A stretch of 64,000 nt of DNA, from NCBI GenBank assembly GCA_013180625.2, contig SNVD02006955.1:1674001-1738000 (forward strand), written 5' to 3'. The translations under genes and the position numbers were made by a program. The stretch is from Boswellia sacra (taxonomy: Eukaryota > Streptophyta > Magnoliopsida > Sapindales > Burseraceae). Of the stretch, positions 1 through 12,744 are shown piece after piece. Position 1 is the first letter of the stretch. Each line of letters starts with the position of its first letter. The notes below the pieces were generated by a model. That model had not been told where the DNA came from, made no database searches, and saw only the letters and a program-made list of their open reading frames with translations.

Positions 1-1648
1 ATAGAAGTCTTGATCCTAACCCCTGACTCAGAATGAATGGCTGTTATGTCTTCTGCCCTGACGTCCTGGATTCCACCCGACATCTCACTACCCAGTGCAA
101 TCACCGCACTGAATGGAGAAATGCAAGTTAATCTTCTGATAACAAGCTGCTTGGTTGGCATCCCAAATTTAATACCATACTCATCCCAGCCACTTTTGAC
201 TGCTACACAGTCATCTCCAGAGACTATGTAACAATCCTCAATTCGGGTATTTGTACAAGAGTCTGAAACGAAACCATAATCAAACTGTTAACTCAATGCT
301 ACTAAAACTCTCAATTGGTTCTGACATTTTCTTCACACACCTGGATCAATGCCATCAGTGTTTGGGGATGTAACTGGAGCTAGGATCGTAATGCCTTGAA
401 CAATAACATTACTACATGCACAAAGAGGATCAAAAACTTAACTTCGTCTTATTGTTTATCATTATTTTTCTCGATTTAGAAAGAAAGATAGAGAGAAAAC
501 CTGCTATAAATAGGATGAACGTTCCAGTTGGGAGAATTAATCAATGTAAGATCGGATATCTGAACTTTATCTGAGTGCATGATTTCAATGAGGTATGGAC
601 GGGTATACTGCAGCTTTCCAGCACGAAATTTTTTCCACCAGGGTTCACCCTGGCCATCAATAGTACCATTGTCCCCTGAAAACAAATAAGCATAAAACTC
701 CTTGCACTCTTTATTGATTCTTTGTAGTTTTTGAATTTCAATTTTGATTAAAGCACAGAGTACCTGTGATGACGACATCGGTGAGGTTGGTTCCAAATAT
801 GAGGCTGATATACCTTCCACCTGCTGTATCCCTTCCTCGACCGTAGGATGGTAAGGGTTCAATCACAGGCCATTCCTTCTCATCCTAAATGTGACATCAG
901 AAGCATTTCAACATTGTCATCTAATCAAATTCTACAAGCATTGATCTTGGAAGCTAAATACATAACCAAAAATGATGATTATGATAAGTATACTCCTAAT
1001 ATGTACTCAAGGGAACAATTGGTAATTGTTTACTTATGGTATGAAACACTTGACTTTGGTAGTTTTCCAAACCTGAGAAGCAAGAATAACAGCATCCTTG
1101 TGAAGATACAAAGTAAAATGACTGGTGAGATTGAAGCTTCCTGTCAACCATTTTCCAGCAGGAACAATGAGCTGGGATCCACCATCTGATGCATACCGAC
1201 TCAAATGATCAATTGCAGACTGAAAGGCCTTTGTGTTTGACGTGGTTCCATCACCAACTCCTCCAAAATCTTCTAATGATGCACTGTGAGTCCTGCAACT
1301 TATAGCCTTGTACTCAAAAGAGTCCGAAATGTGTTTTCTACTCTCAACTTCATTTATATTCAGCAAAAGAAGTAACGCAAACAATCCTGTGACATAAACT
1401 GCCTACAAAATGTAATAGATAATATCAGATTGAAAACAAGAGATTCCGTGACTTCAATTAATGGTAACATTCAGGCTCTACGAATGCAAACGAACCATAT
1501 ATATATAATTTTCTTTATTATTATATTCTCCTTTTCCAATTAATGATAGTAAAGGAGAAAGGATGGAACGAAGATAGAGACAAGGCAAAGACTAAAATGG
1601 GATAATATTGTTTACCTGGGTTCTTCGGAGGCTTGTCCGCGACTCCAT
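1..1648 (-). CDS. GH28 polygalacturonase-like protein, 5' part (runs off left edge)
   Basis: Pectin-degrading glycoside hydrolase family 28 enzyme, expected to be secreted to the cell wall. Six exons can be placed on the minus strand with GT-AG junctions in frame: 1648-1616, 1402-1073, 884-764, 675-501, 411-341 and 262-1 (open at the edge). The first exon encodes MESRTSLRRTQ, followed by a hydrophobic stretch (GLFALLLLL) that looks like a signal anchor. Then come the N-terminal GH28 motif FGGVGDGTT, the SPNWNVHP segment, NTDGIDP (exon 5) and DDCVAVKSG (exon 6), which carry the catalytic aspartates, and an RIKT motif at the very edge. The usual GHG histidine motif appears as ALGSEMSGG, which I recall as typical of one plant clade rather than damage. 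The C-terminal third lies outside the window. The family call is firm; substrate and activity are inferred. Confidence 0.9.
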
Positions 1649-4600
1649 TGAATCTAAACACTGAACTCTCTTTTCGAGCATATAAAGAGAGAGGAATTGA
1701 GGTTGTTGTACAGGGCCTAAAAACTTTTTTTCATTTTACTGTTTTTTTCCTCGGAATGTGGGTGAATCAGCCAAATGAAAATCACATTTTAATCCAAACA
1801 TTTCTGCAAATTTAATTTTATTCTCTTCATTCTACAGTGTCATGCGATCGTGGACAAGTTGTTCACTAATTTAGTGTGAAGACAAGTCCAGTCCATGCTT
1901 CACTGAATTCTAAATTGGAATTTCCGAATTAAGTTTATTCTAAATTTGGACGATGGACAGGACTTCCCACATGAAAAAACTGAAAGACATGATACATTGA
2001 ATACACAGCGGCAGCATAAAAGTACCCCCGCCCACTCACTACTCTATTATCCATGCCATTCCACTCCTCTTAGTTTGCTTTATGGTTGTTGGGATGATTG
2101 CTAAAGAATTGCAAGGGCATGAGTATGATATTTTCACGCTACACACACATGGGAAATGGCATAATTAACTTGTCTTTACAAGTAATTGGCTTGTGAATCA
2201 ATTCTGTTTGTTGCTTGTGGTCATCTCTGCCAAGCAACGATCACAAATTGTAGCCAAGACTATCAAATGATACATAACCGAAGAACAAAGATATCTTTAA
2301 CTACATATGCAAGTTATATTATTCCTCTGTGTTTCTGCTTTTTCTTAGCCCGACTAGAAGGTTGAAAGTAATTGATTCTGGTCCACGCATCACGGCTTCT
2401 GTTTTCTATCAGCATTTGTCATCCCGTGACCAAACTTGACATCTCCCAATGGCCCAGCCCTCATGGAACAACTGACGTAACCCTTATCTTGTCAATCATA
2501 ACTTCTTGACTTTAAACTGTCCTATTGCGGAAGATACTTATATAGAATGATATTATTGAAATAATATGTCTAATTTTCAATCATTTATAATTATTTATTA
2601 TTATTTAATTTGATAAAATTATTAAAATATATTTTTTAATTTTTTTAATCTATTTATAATCGTATATTATCATTTTATTTTATTAGATAAACTTATCAAA
2701 TCAATCAATGATTTTCTTATCGTAAGTCTTTCTCATTCTATTGCAAAATTTTCGACGCAATAGGCGCGTCTTCTGCCATCCACTAAAGAGACATCCTCTA
2801 AATCATGAAGAAAAGTCTCGAGACAAACAACTTTTAGGTAAAAGAAAATCAAGAAAATGAGCATTATATTTCCTATTTTTGTTTTCGTAGTGGCTACTGG
2901 GGTTTAGACCCAGTACAAAAGCCCTTTCTCAGTGCATTACACGAGCCCTCCTTGTATTGGCTCAAGCACAATAATATATAAAGATCGTTGTAATAATTTG
3001 TTATAATAAATTAGATATTTTCACCTTTTACCACATTTGTCAGAATCACGTAGAACCACGTCTCTAAATCATGGCCTTAAACTTGTTTGTGTATCATTGG
3101 CTCTTGTGGGCGGTGGAGTGGGTGTGAAGCTCTCTGGACAAACCCCCTTCTAGTCACTTGTAAAAATGCAGCAACCAAAAGGAAAAGCCCATTTACTTGA
3201 ATTGCTTTATGTCTTTATCTTATCTCCACCTCTTTAATTTCTGCACTTTCATATCTCGTCTCCTCTTCCAAAGTTGCAATTTCTCCTTTTGCTTTTATTT
3301 CACGGCCCCACATCCTTCACACTGCAGTAACTTTTTCAAGACGATCAAATCATCATTTCCTTCTTATATTATTAGATTAACATTATGACTCATTACATTG
3401 ATCTTCTGAAAAGGACAATGTTATAGTGGAACCAATATAATCCCATTCTCTTCCTCGATCAAAGGCTTAAAATGCTTGTGGGAATAATAACATTACGAAG
3501 GTATCATCTAAAACACATCAAATTTCGCCCAAAAAATGATCACATATCGCCTTACAATTGCTTTAACATTGTTTGCTGACTAATGATTTTTTGCTGAGCT
3601 AAGTTTGCTTGGATTCGCTTCAGCAACTAGTCCTTGTTCTCTTAGGCTTTGTTTAATTCAATTTGATTCGTAAAAGTACGGTGTATCACAAAGAGTAATA
3701 TTATACTTATAACATTCATACAACATATATTTTACAATGTGACGTGACAGTTTATATGACAAAAATTTATTGTAGTCAGAAAAAACAAAAATGGATAAGA
3801 AAAATTACATCTCTAATAGGATTTTATCACTTAGACTACCATATTATATTATAAATTTTATGTTATATAAATGTTGTGAGTCTAGTATTATTATATCACA
3901 AATCTTATATCAGATTATATATCTATGAGATATATGATTTGAAGTTAGTATATCATTCATTATATTATCACTCTATTTATTTAACAATTATTAATTAATT
4001 TCACATATTTAAATTTTTTTTTTTTAAATTCAATTTCAAAAGAATAGCATTATTGTAGTATTCTCGCCTAAGACTTTGAACCATGTAGAGGAGCATAGAA
4101 TTGGACTACCATACCTGTTTTCCCAAAAATTCCAGCTCAGATTTCCTGATGAAATTAGTCCATACCCAATTTCATGGGCTTGGGCTAAGCTGAGCGAGCC
4201 TGGACTATTTCTTCCAAAATGGGTTACATTGGGCTCAGGGAGGTCCGATGATTTCACCTGTCAGTGTTCTTGAGTTTGGGCTAAGCTGGTGAGCCTTCGG
4301 CCCGTTTTTTAATGTTAATTTGTAACGAAATGTTGTCATTTAATTCCATCGAATTTCTTTCTAAACTCTTTTTGTGATAAATTTTATATAATTTCAAAAT
4401 TATACTTGCTTTTTAAATATTTATTTATTATAAAACCTAGCTAGTATCTTCCTCCTTCATTATATTTATTTTTCTCCGCTATCTTTAAACGCAGGAGATC
4501 TAACAATCAATCTCTTGCTTTCCATGATCAATTAGATATAAATAATTTTAGGAAATTTATTTACTTTCAAATATATGAACTTTTGAGTCAGGTTTTATGC

Positions 4601-5258
4601 CAATACCCCCAGTGATTTGATTTTGGTTGGAAACCGCTAGTATTTGATTTATTGTAGGATTCACCGAGGAATCGAAGTTCAAATTAAAGCGTGCGGTTAA
4701 AAGTGGTCCGTATTAGATTAGCTATTTAATTAATAATTTTCTTGGTAAAACTATCTCATAATGTTATGAAAAGTTATAAGATGGATTTTAAGGAGAGAAG
4801 CATAAATGAATGAAGATGGAGAAGCAGATGCTTTAGAGTTCTATAAATTAAATTATTAAAAAAATTTAAAAAAGGTTAGTCTTGGAATTATTTAACATGT
4901 ATTTAGGAAAGGAGCTTAAGAAGCTAGAGATTTGACGGGACTTCAATAAAAGCGCTCTTTTGTAATTTCTTATATATGTCTAGCCAAATAACTTATGCCC
5001 TCATAACACCCTTGTTCATGTGAGAGTGAGGCTATTAACAAAATGAAAACTGTATTTAATTTGATTAATCTATTTACTAAAACTCTTTCATTTATCCTTT
5101 TTATAATTTGAATATTTAAATTCATACAACCAACTGCTTACAACTTGAGTTTATAAAAATTCATTACAGGAGAAAAAATAAAAAATAAAAATTATATGTC
5201 CGTTAGAATTTTACTAACTAGGTTATAAGCTGTTGATTGTAGGATTTAGTTGTAGAGA

Positions 5259-5284
5259 TAATATATATATATATATATATATAT
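5259..5284. repeat. (AT)n microsatellite
   Basis: About a dozen uninterrupted AT dinucleotides in intergenic DNA. Confidence 0.9.
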
Positions 5285-6261
5285 GTTTGTATCCCTTTGT
5301 AATTCTTCAAATTATGTTAAAAAATTTAGAAACCCTATTATAAATTTTACTGATTTTGATTGTTGAATAATATTCATTTTGATTGTTGGATAATTGAATG
5401 TTAATTGATTTTTGGATATGTATGTATATTTTCTATTTTAGAAAAATAATTTTTAATGATTGTTAAATAATTTTGATTAGATATTTGTATCTTTTAATTT
5501 AGATTAAATATAATTTAAAATGATTGGTTTGGGCTGTCCAATCCCACTTTACCCTGTTGTCATCCCTATATTCTCACGACAAAATCTTAAGTTTCGAACA
5601 ATCATTAACAAATCTAAATCACATAATTCAATAATTAATATTTCTTTCAAAAAAAACAATAAGTTAATATAAATAGAATTGTTTATGATAATAAATGTTT
5701 ACTTACAATAAATTATAAAAATTATTGGGCAAATGTAGTGCGTGACCCGGGACCCAGGACCCAGGAATGGATCGTTGCTTCTGGTTTCTTTGCATGAAGT
5801 TCTCTCTGTCACAGTCACGACCACGAAATGAAGGAAAATGAATTTTATTTTTCTTATTTAATTATTTATTCTTTTCTTTTAAGAATATAGACAAACACAC
5901 ACACGCATATTGATGCATAAATCGTTGATCTTGCATATATTTCAAAAGTATAAATAATTTATTCGTCGAAGATGAACTTCGAAGTGATGAACAAACGATT
6001 CACCTATACTAATTAAGAAAAGTGTGCCGATCGATAACTTGTATTTCTCGTATATATATTAAATTTATATTTTATATATAATTTTAATTTTATAATTTGA
6101 TGTAATAATTTATATCATTAAATTTTATTAAATTAATTTTTTTAATTTTTTATAAATTTTTAATATATAAATAATTATGTTATATTATAAAATTTATATA
6201 TAATATTATTATTGTTTGCTTGTGATAGAAAACACTTCGAAATAATGCGCAAGTAACCGAC

Positions 6262-6310
6262 AACCAAAAGAGTGAGTTTTTCAGAAACCAAAAGAGTGAG
6301 TTTTTCAGAA
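6262..6310. repeat. Short tandem repeat, two copies of about 24 bp
   Basis: The unit AACCAAAAGAGTGAGTTTTT plus CAG occurs twice back to back with almost no change, indicating a recent slippage-type duplication in non-coding DNA. Confidence 0.85.
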
Positions 6311-9040
6311 CACACCACCATTAATTTCATGCACTGTAACAGCATAAAAGCTGACTGAATCTGTTATTCTCATCATTACCAGATCAATCTCGTAACAAGT
6401 ATTTTGAAACTCCAAACATTTTTATATAAGTTAATTTTTTTTATTAATCCAGTGTATGTATCAGTTATTTAGTAAAATCCAACTTTAATTTGCAACATAA
6501 CAACCAACAATCATCCGGCATGCAACTCTTAACGTCACGGTTAATTAAACGCTTTCAGCAAGCGAGCTTCCTTACCCTCTATCAACTAATTAATCTTCAA
6601 CTTATATAAACTCAGATTAAGAAGTAGATAATGATGAAACAATAGCAACGTTCCAGGAGGTTGTGGTGTATGCTTTTAGAATTATATATTGACAACAACA
6701 CAGTGTGAATCATAACTAAGCATCCAAACATATAATTTCTTCTCTAAGCCATATCATATTGATTAGGTCTTCTTAATTAATTAAAATTCTTATATACTAT
6801 AGAGTGATTCACTCTTGCACCATCCACTATACAAGCCGTATATGTAGGGAGAGTTGAGGTTGTTCAAAGCTTAGCAAACTAGCTACAGTGCTGCTATTCA
6901 AGGGCTTAGATATACGACAATCTGAAATTTTCTCAGTTTAATTGAAAGGATTTTTGCGATCATAACGTTAAACTTTGTGTATTTATACTAATATGTGATA
7001 TCAAGATGATCTGCATATCTTTGTTTTTTTTTTTTTAAATAATCAATTGTTATGCCAAACTCTATATGGACCAGCATAAAAATTTCAGAAAATAAGCTGT
7101 GTGCTTAGGAAACTGTCAAAATGGTTGGATTTGCACAATGCATGCCAATCGTACGCCAGTCAAAAGCAAACCAATACTACCCAATCAAGAGAGGATACAC
7201 GCACACACCAAAAGAAGAAGAAATTAAGGAAGCTGCATGCATGTCTGAATCTCTGTAGATAGCATCTAGTTCTTAATTGATTTCGTTTTCATTTAATTTC
7301 AACAAAGTCATCACATGGGTATCTATCTTCATTTTCATCATACGATGCATATTTGCACCCTCGTTTCACTAATAATTTCAGGGATGCACAATTAATAGAC
7401 TAAATACTTTATTTCTTTTCAAACCAAATATAGTACTGGCTGTTGGGAATATGAAACAATATCTTTAAGGAAGGTCTTATATATACTAGAATTAAATGGA
7501 TTGGATGCTCATTATATATATTTGAACTCTCGTATATAGTTGCAAATTAACGGATGATTAATGGAAGAAACTAGGTTCCTTTCCGGTTCCTTCCCCTCCC
7601 AACATTTAAGGGAAAGAAACAACAGTAAAGAGAAAGAGAAAAGAAGTGGTAACAAAATATGTAATTAATACTTCTAAAATATAAGGATGATCCCTAGAAC
7701 CTTCATAAAAAATGGACAATAAAAAAAAATTAGAAGGGCTTCTAGGAAAGAGAGTACTGTTTTGAAAGTTTTTGTAATGGAAGAATCAAAGCTCGTAAAA
7801 AAACTACTATATATTGAACACCACTCGTTCCAGAAGATTATCCCAAATTTTCTCGTAAGTGATATTTTAAATAATATAAAGTTATTATATCACTTACTAC
7901 ATCATTCTATCATCCATATAATAAGTATTATATTATTGAGGATAAGATTTTGGATAATTATTCTTTTTTTTTAAATGATTGGAGTTGCTATTGGGCTCAA
8001 ACAATCATGAAACTCATGCTCATGTCTCAATGTGTAGTGGATTAGCTTGTGCATTACAAGCAAAGGAACTACCTCTTCTCTATAAGGGTGCTTTTCAGGA
8101 TAAAACCATACAAGCTTTAATTTGAAACAAAAGTGGACAATGCTTATAGGGGATACAAGGCTTAATACCAGACATCAACAATTAGCATTCTTCCAAACCC
8201 ATTACACCATAATTTTAAGTTACTCTTAAATCTTAATAATCTATTTGTAGCAGAAATTTCCTGCTGCAGTGTTTTCAGGTGCTCTTGTAATAAATAGTGA
8301 CAAAAAATAGGGATGTTCGATATGTTTCTCCAGTCAAGTTTGAGATAAATAAATTCATCATTTTCTCTATAGTTCCCAAACTTATTCAGCAAATACAGAA
8401 AGATAAAAAAGAAAAACTATTAAGACAAATATACCTTTAACATATAGACTTTGTTACAGTTATTAATTCGAGAGAATTTATATATATTAACCCTGATCGA
8501 TCGATACTGCCTCGAGTACTAAACTGATGATAAAGTAAGCAGTCTATATTAGTATTGATACGAACTGGTATAGCGAAAATAATAGTGGGAAATTAAAAAT
8601 GATGCTTTGTAACTAAAATGTAATTGAAGAGAGCCATATATTCCAGAGATAAATGCTCAATCTTTTCTTCACAAGAAGTAACAACATACAATAGATCAAA
8701 CATACACTAGTATGCAAATTGTTTACGAGTGATTAATATATATATTTATATATATTAACAATTCATATTAATTTTTTTATTTACTTGATGTCACATTAAT
8801 TTTATATACAGGATTTTGAAAGTGCAGCATTATTGACATATTAAAATATATATTTTATAACATAAAATCGAATGTATCATAAACTGGCCTGGTTTCCTGA
8901 TAGAGCAAATGGGTAAGAAAAAGAAAAGCAATTGCTTTACCATGTTGTTTCTCATTTCCCTGATAATAAGGAGCTGAAGCCATTAAAACTCAAACTTCGT
9001 TGATATAAAACTATCTGTATTTTAAATGCGTTCGTCTATA

Positions 9041-9257
9041 GTACATCAGCTGTACCTATACAATCACTGTTTATTTGTATAAAAGTCGTAAACTAATATA
9101 TGAAAGTCGTAAACGAATAAATAAAAGTTATATTTATAATTTTTATATACTCATTTACAACTTTACAACTTTTAAATACTCATTTACAAACTTTTATATA
9201 CTCATTAACGATTTTTATATAAAATGAATAATGTTTGTATGAGTACAACTGCTGTAC
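9041..9257. mobile_element. Foldback (MITE-like) element, about 217 bp
   Basis: The left end reads GTACATCAGCTGTACC and the right end, reverse complemented, reads GTACAGCAGTTGTAC. The pairing continues inward through ATACAA and further AT-rich sequence for roughly 50 bp. The interior has repeated TATACTCATTTACAA-like words. The element is non-coding. I could not fix a target-site duplication, so superfamily and exact ends are uncertain. Confidence 0.6.
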
Positions 9258-9971
9258 CCAAGCCATTTCCATTTTAAATCCAAACAAAAAGAAAATGATA
9301 ACTTAAGCCTGGAAAGCACCACCAACATGAAGCTAGCTCTAGTAGGAAAGCATATTTGTTTTTCTGAATCTACTTAATTTCATGACCATTAGTTAACGTC
9401 AGTTTAACAAGCACATATAATATTCATCTGAGAATTAACAAGTACGCCGATAGATGAACTTTTTTCGTTACTTTAGATTTTAAAAACACAGATCATCATG
9501 ACCTAATTGGCATCTTGAGACAAATCCGCAGACCAAGCAGTTCTATGAGATTACGCAAATCATCATTAATTATTTGTCCCCCTAATTAAAAAAAATGCAG
9601 AAACTAATAAATGAATAAGTTATTGATCACTAAAATTAAAACTAATTAATAAACGTAATTATTGTAGTACGAGTTAACAAGCATGAAATGAACAAAAATG
9701 GAAAGAATCACTTTTTAAAAAAATATATAAATATATATATATATATTTATTTCCATATATGGTCATATTAAAAAAAAAACCACAAACAAAAGACCCACGC
9801 TTCAGATAATAATGATTATTAATTTGTAAATTATACAAACTGCTTTTCTTGCACAAATACAATATATGTAGTTAACCATACAAATATAGGCGGAAGAAAT
9901 TTGTAACACGAGTCAATCAACGTTGACATCTACAACTTCACATCACATACAAACTAGAAAGGATAATTAAG

Positions 9972-10066
9972 CAAGAGCATCAAAGATTATTGATGAGAAC
10001 TGAATCCCTTATTTTTTAAGCTAGAGCATCCAAGAGTACTGATGAGAACTGAATCCCTTATTTTTA
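9972..10066. repeat. Direct tandem repeat, two copies of about 50 bp
   Basis: Two adjacent copies share AGAGCATC...GATGAGAACTGAATCCCTTATTTTT with a few substitutions. They lie just downstream of the SPIRAL1-like stop codon (that gene is on the minus strand), so may fall within its 3' untranslated region or flank. Confidence 0.8.
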
Positions 10067-10149
10067 CTTGTTATATATGCAAATACCACAAAGCAGCTAT
10101 ATGTAAACTTAGTCCCTTATTATAGGCAGAAAAGCGGGAGAAGGAAACA

Positions 10150-10567
10150 TCACTTATCTCCAAACAAGTACCCGATTAAGGAATCTCCACCAGGAACAGA
10201 TTTGACTTTTGTTGAAGGACGATCCTGAAGAAAGATTATGTAGAAGCTAGGTAAAAGAAAATCTCTTACAATTTTAAAAAACGATAGACGGAAACTAAGA
10301 AATTTAATTTACAATTCATGTTTACAAATTAAGATGAGGACAACTCACGGTTATGAAGTTTCCAGTGTTCTGGCCTTGAGCTCTCTGATAGTTATTTGAA
10401 GCATTTTGTTTTCCTGAAGATTGATTATCCGGGGTTTTCTCCGTATCAATACCATACGGTGGCACGATAACTGTCTGTGAGGGGGGAGGTGCAGTTGGTT
10501 GCTCTTCAGAGGTAAACAGATAGCCTAAGGAACTTTGTCCGCCGCCATAGCTTCCACCTCTACTCAT
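10150..10567 (-). CDS. SPIRAL1-like (SP1L) microtubule-associated protein, 97 aa
   Basis: Small plant-specific protein that binds cortical microtubules and influences anisotropic cell growth. Two coding exons, 10567-10349 and 10224-10150, joined by a GT-AG intron (ACC|GTGAGT ... TTCAG|GATCG) in phase 0. The N-terminus MSRGGSYGGGQSSLGYLF and the C-terminus SVPGGDSLIGYLFGDK are the two conserved blocks of the family. The internal repeat GGxxSLGYLF/GGDSLIGYLF at both ends is the family signature, and the linker NNYQRAQGQNTGNFIT is also typical. The length matches the family (about 90-120 aa). The frame stays open upstream to an ATG at 10702, which would add 45 residues, but the conserved family start is the ATG at 10567, so I chose that. 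Which Arabidopsis SP1L is the orthologue cannot be decided here. Confidence 0.92.
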
Positions 10568-10667
10568 GGCGCGCTGCTCGCTTTTAGATCTGTTTATCGG
10601 ATAATTACAACCAACGGAGAGAGGAAAGGCAACAAGAACCCTAATATATAGTCTGTAGTGATCATGA

Positions 10668-10694
10668 TGTATGTATGTATGTATGTATGTATGT
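10668..10694. repeat. (ATGT)n microsatellite upstream of the SPIRAL1-like gene
   Basis: Six to seven copies of the tetranucleotide lie about 100 bp upstream of the gene's start codon, probably in its 5' untranslated region. Copy-number changes there would not alter the protein. Confidence 0.85.
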
Positions 10695-11922
10695 GAATGC
10701 ATCTTAATCGTTGATGTAATGGATCATGCCTAGTTGGTCATTTATGCTCATCATTGAGTAGCTAGACCCGGTATTGCCTAGAATGCAATATTAGAGTGAA
10801 TTTCCATGCTAAAATGGGAATATGCACATTTATGTACATGTACTTATGTATGACATGTATCAATAATAATTAAATTTGTCAAAAACTTCATGGGCATACC
10901 AAAAGTTACAAACCACATTAATCTCAGCAAGATTCTAACATGCATCATGAGACATGTACAGCAGCTTGTTTTAGAATCACCTCAACGATACCTTGTTTAT
11001 AGTCATTGTTTAATTAAAATATTACGAGTAATTTTTACAAACTATAAATATAAACTTATTCATGTAAACTAATATGTTATGATTTGATTGAATGAATAAA
11101 TTTCAAATTTTAATTACATTAATTAATGTGGATAGTGTGATAGTTATTCAATAATGCCACGTAGGGTTGAATAATAGAGTTTGTATAGATAATTTGTAAA
11201 AATAGTAGTATCTAAATATTAATAACTATATATTGCATTTGTTATATATTTATTTTCATTTAGTAACATTAATATTATTATCGTGACCGTGCTATGTCTA
11301 GTACATCATTGTAGTGTGTATGTATATACATGCATGAGGTGATAATCGATCTATTAATAATCTGAGCATTACAGCATTATGTCCCCTGTACGTACTCTTT
11401 CCAGGAAATTTTTGAAGTATTAGGAAATATTAATTAATTAACGACATGCGAAATAGATAGTCAAAATGACTCTTCAACCATCGCTTCGCGGTGGAGGCTG
11501 AAATATATATCAGTTGGTGAAATATCAAAATCCGGTGGTCATCAAATTAAAGCAATATTAAGCAAATTAAATTTATATTCGTGTTATCGAATTTTAAAAT
11601 GTTGGCAAGTACTCAATCAACTATTATATCCTTTCCGAGCACATAGATTACTCCTTAATACATGGTTAATATCGGCCCCATTTTGCTGAAGCAGTGTGGC
11701 ATCACCAAGACAAGACTTCATGATCGTTCATCTTACAATCTAATCAAGCAATCTAACACGTCAGTCTATATAAAGCTGATTAAACCTCAGTAAAAAAGGT
11801 ACACGAAGAAAAGATATGTAAATTTGGGAGTACTGTAGCTTAGCATATGATACAACTATCATCAATCACGATATAGGTTATGTGGCGTGGGCCTAATCAC
11901 AATTTTTTTTATTGATTAAGAG

Positions 11923-12744
11923 TAGGGGTGGCAATTTTCGACACGACACGCGAACACGACTTGACACGACACGAGTTTAAGCGGGTTTGGATTTTGGCAT
12001 ATTCGTGTTCGTGTCGTGTTCATGTCGAAGATGTCAACCCGTTTAATAATCGTGTCGTGTTCGGGTTGAGAGTCTTCAACACGCGAACACGATTATGACA
12101 CGACACGATTATGACACGAACACGATTATAACACGAGTAACACGAATAACACGAATACATATTATACACGATTGACACGATAACACGATTAACACGAATA
12201 TTGACACGAACACGATTATGACACGAGTAACACGAATACATATTATACACGATTGACAAGATAACACGATTAACACGAATATTGACACGATTACATATTA
12301 AATTTAAAAATATTAAACTTTTTATATATTTTAGTCCCTATATGTATCCAAATTTTAAACTAAAAACAGAATTTTAAAAACCTAATAAATTTTAAAACTT
12401 AGGATATTTTTGTCATTTAACAAAAATTAGAAATCTAATTCTGTACCGTGTCATTATCGTGTTAACGGGTCATAATCGTGTTAATGGGTCATAATCGTGT
12501 CAATAATATAAACGTGTCTTAATTGTGTTAAACGGGTCGTGTTCGTGTCTAACACGATTACGACACGTTTATTATTCGTGTTAGCGTGTCGTGTCGTGTT
12601 ACCCGTTTAATAATCGTGTCGTGTTCGTGTCGTGTTACAGTGACACGAATAATAAACGGGTCGTGTTCGTGTTGGGTCAATCCTTATCGTGTCACAGCTT
12701 GACACGACACGAACACGACCCGCGAACACGAATTGCCACCCCTA
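11923..12744. mobile_element. Non-autonomous hAT-type element with 8-bp target duplication
   Basis: The 822-bp element begins TAGGGGTGGCAATT and ends with the exact inverse AATTGCCACCCCTA. The 8 bp on the left (11915-11922) and on the right (12745-12752) are both ATTAAGAG, a perfect duplication of the length made by hAT transposases. There is no transposase frame. The interior is packed with variants of ACACGA, CGTGTC and ACACGATT on both strands, so the subterminal regions can fold back and may hold dense transposase-binding sites. Superfamily is inferred from the duplication length and TA...TA ends. Confidence 0.88.

Larger units (their letters stand above)
1649..10149. other. Intergenic spacer, AT-rich
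   Basis: This 8.5-kb stretch between the polygalacturonase and the SPIRAL1-like gene has no convincing coding exon on either strand. It holds an (AT)n tract, a short tandem repeat near 6262, a foldback element at 9041-9257 and a direct repeat near 9972, all listed separately. A segment around 4100-4320 is richer in GC and has repeated GGGCTTGGGCTAAGC-like words, probably decayed transposon sequence. Confidence 0.6.

Noticed and set aside
8162..8392. Minus-strand frame containing EHLKTLQQEISATNRLLRF, reminiscent of a coiled coil or MADS K-box
   Set aside because: Only a short helical stretch is seen, with no MADS domain or other exons nearby in either direction.
12020..12259. Open frame of 79 codons with repeated YNRVRV/YSCHN-like residues
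   Set aside because: It is simply the ACACGA-type repeat of the hAT-type element read as protein.
12060..12300. Regularly repeated ACACGATT words that might suggest a CRISPR-like array
   Set aside because: Spacing is irregular, there are no unique spacers, the host is a plant and the array lies within a transposon bounded by terminal repeats and an 8-bp duplication.
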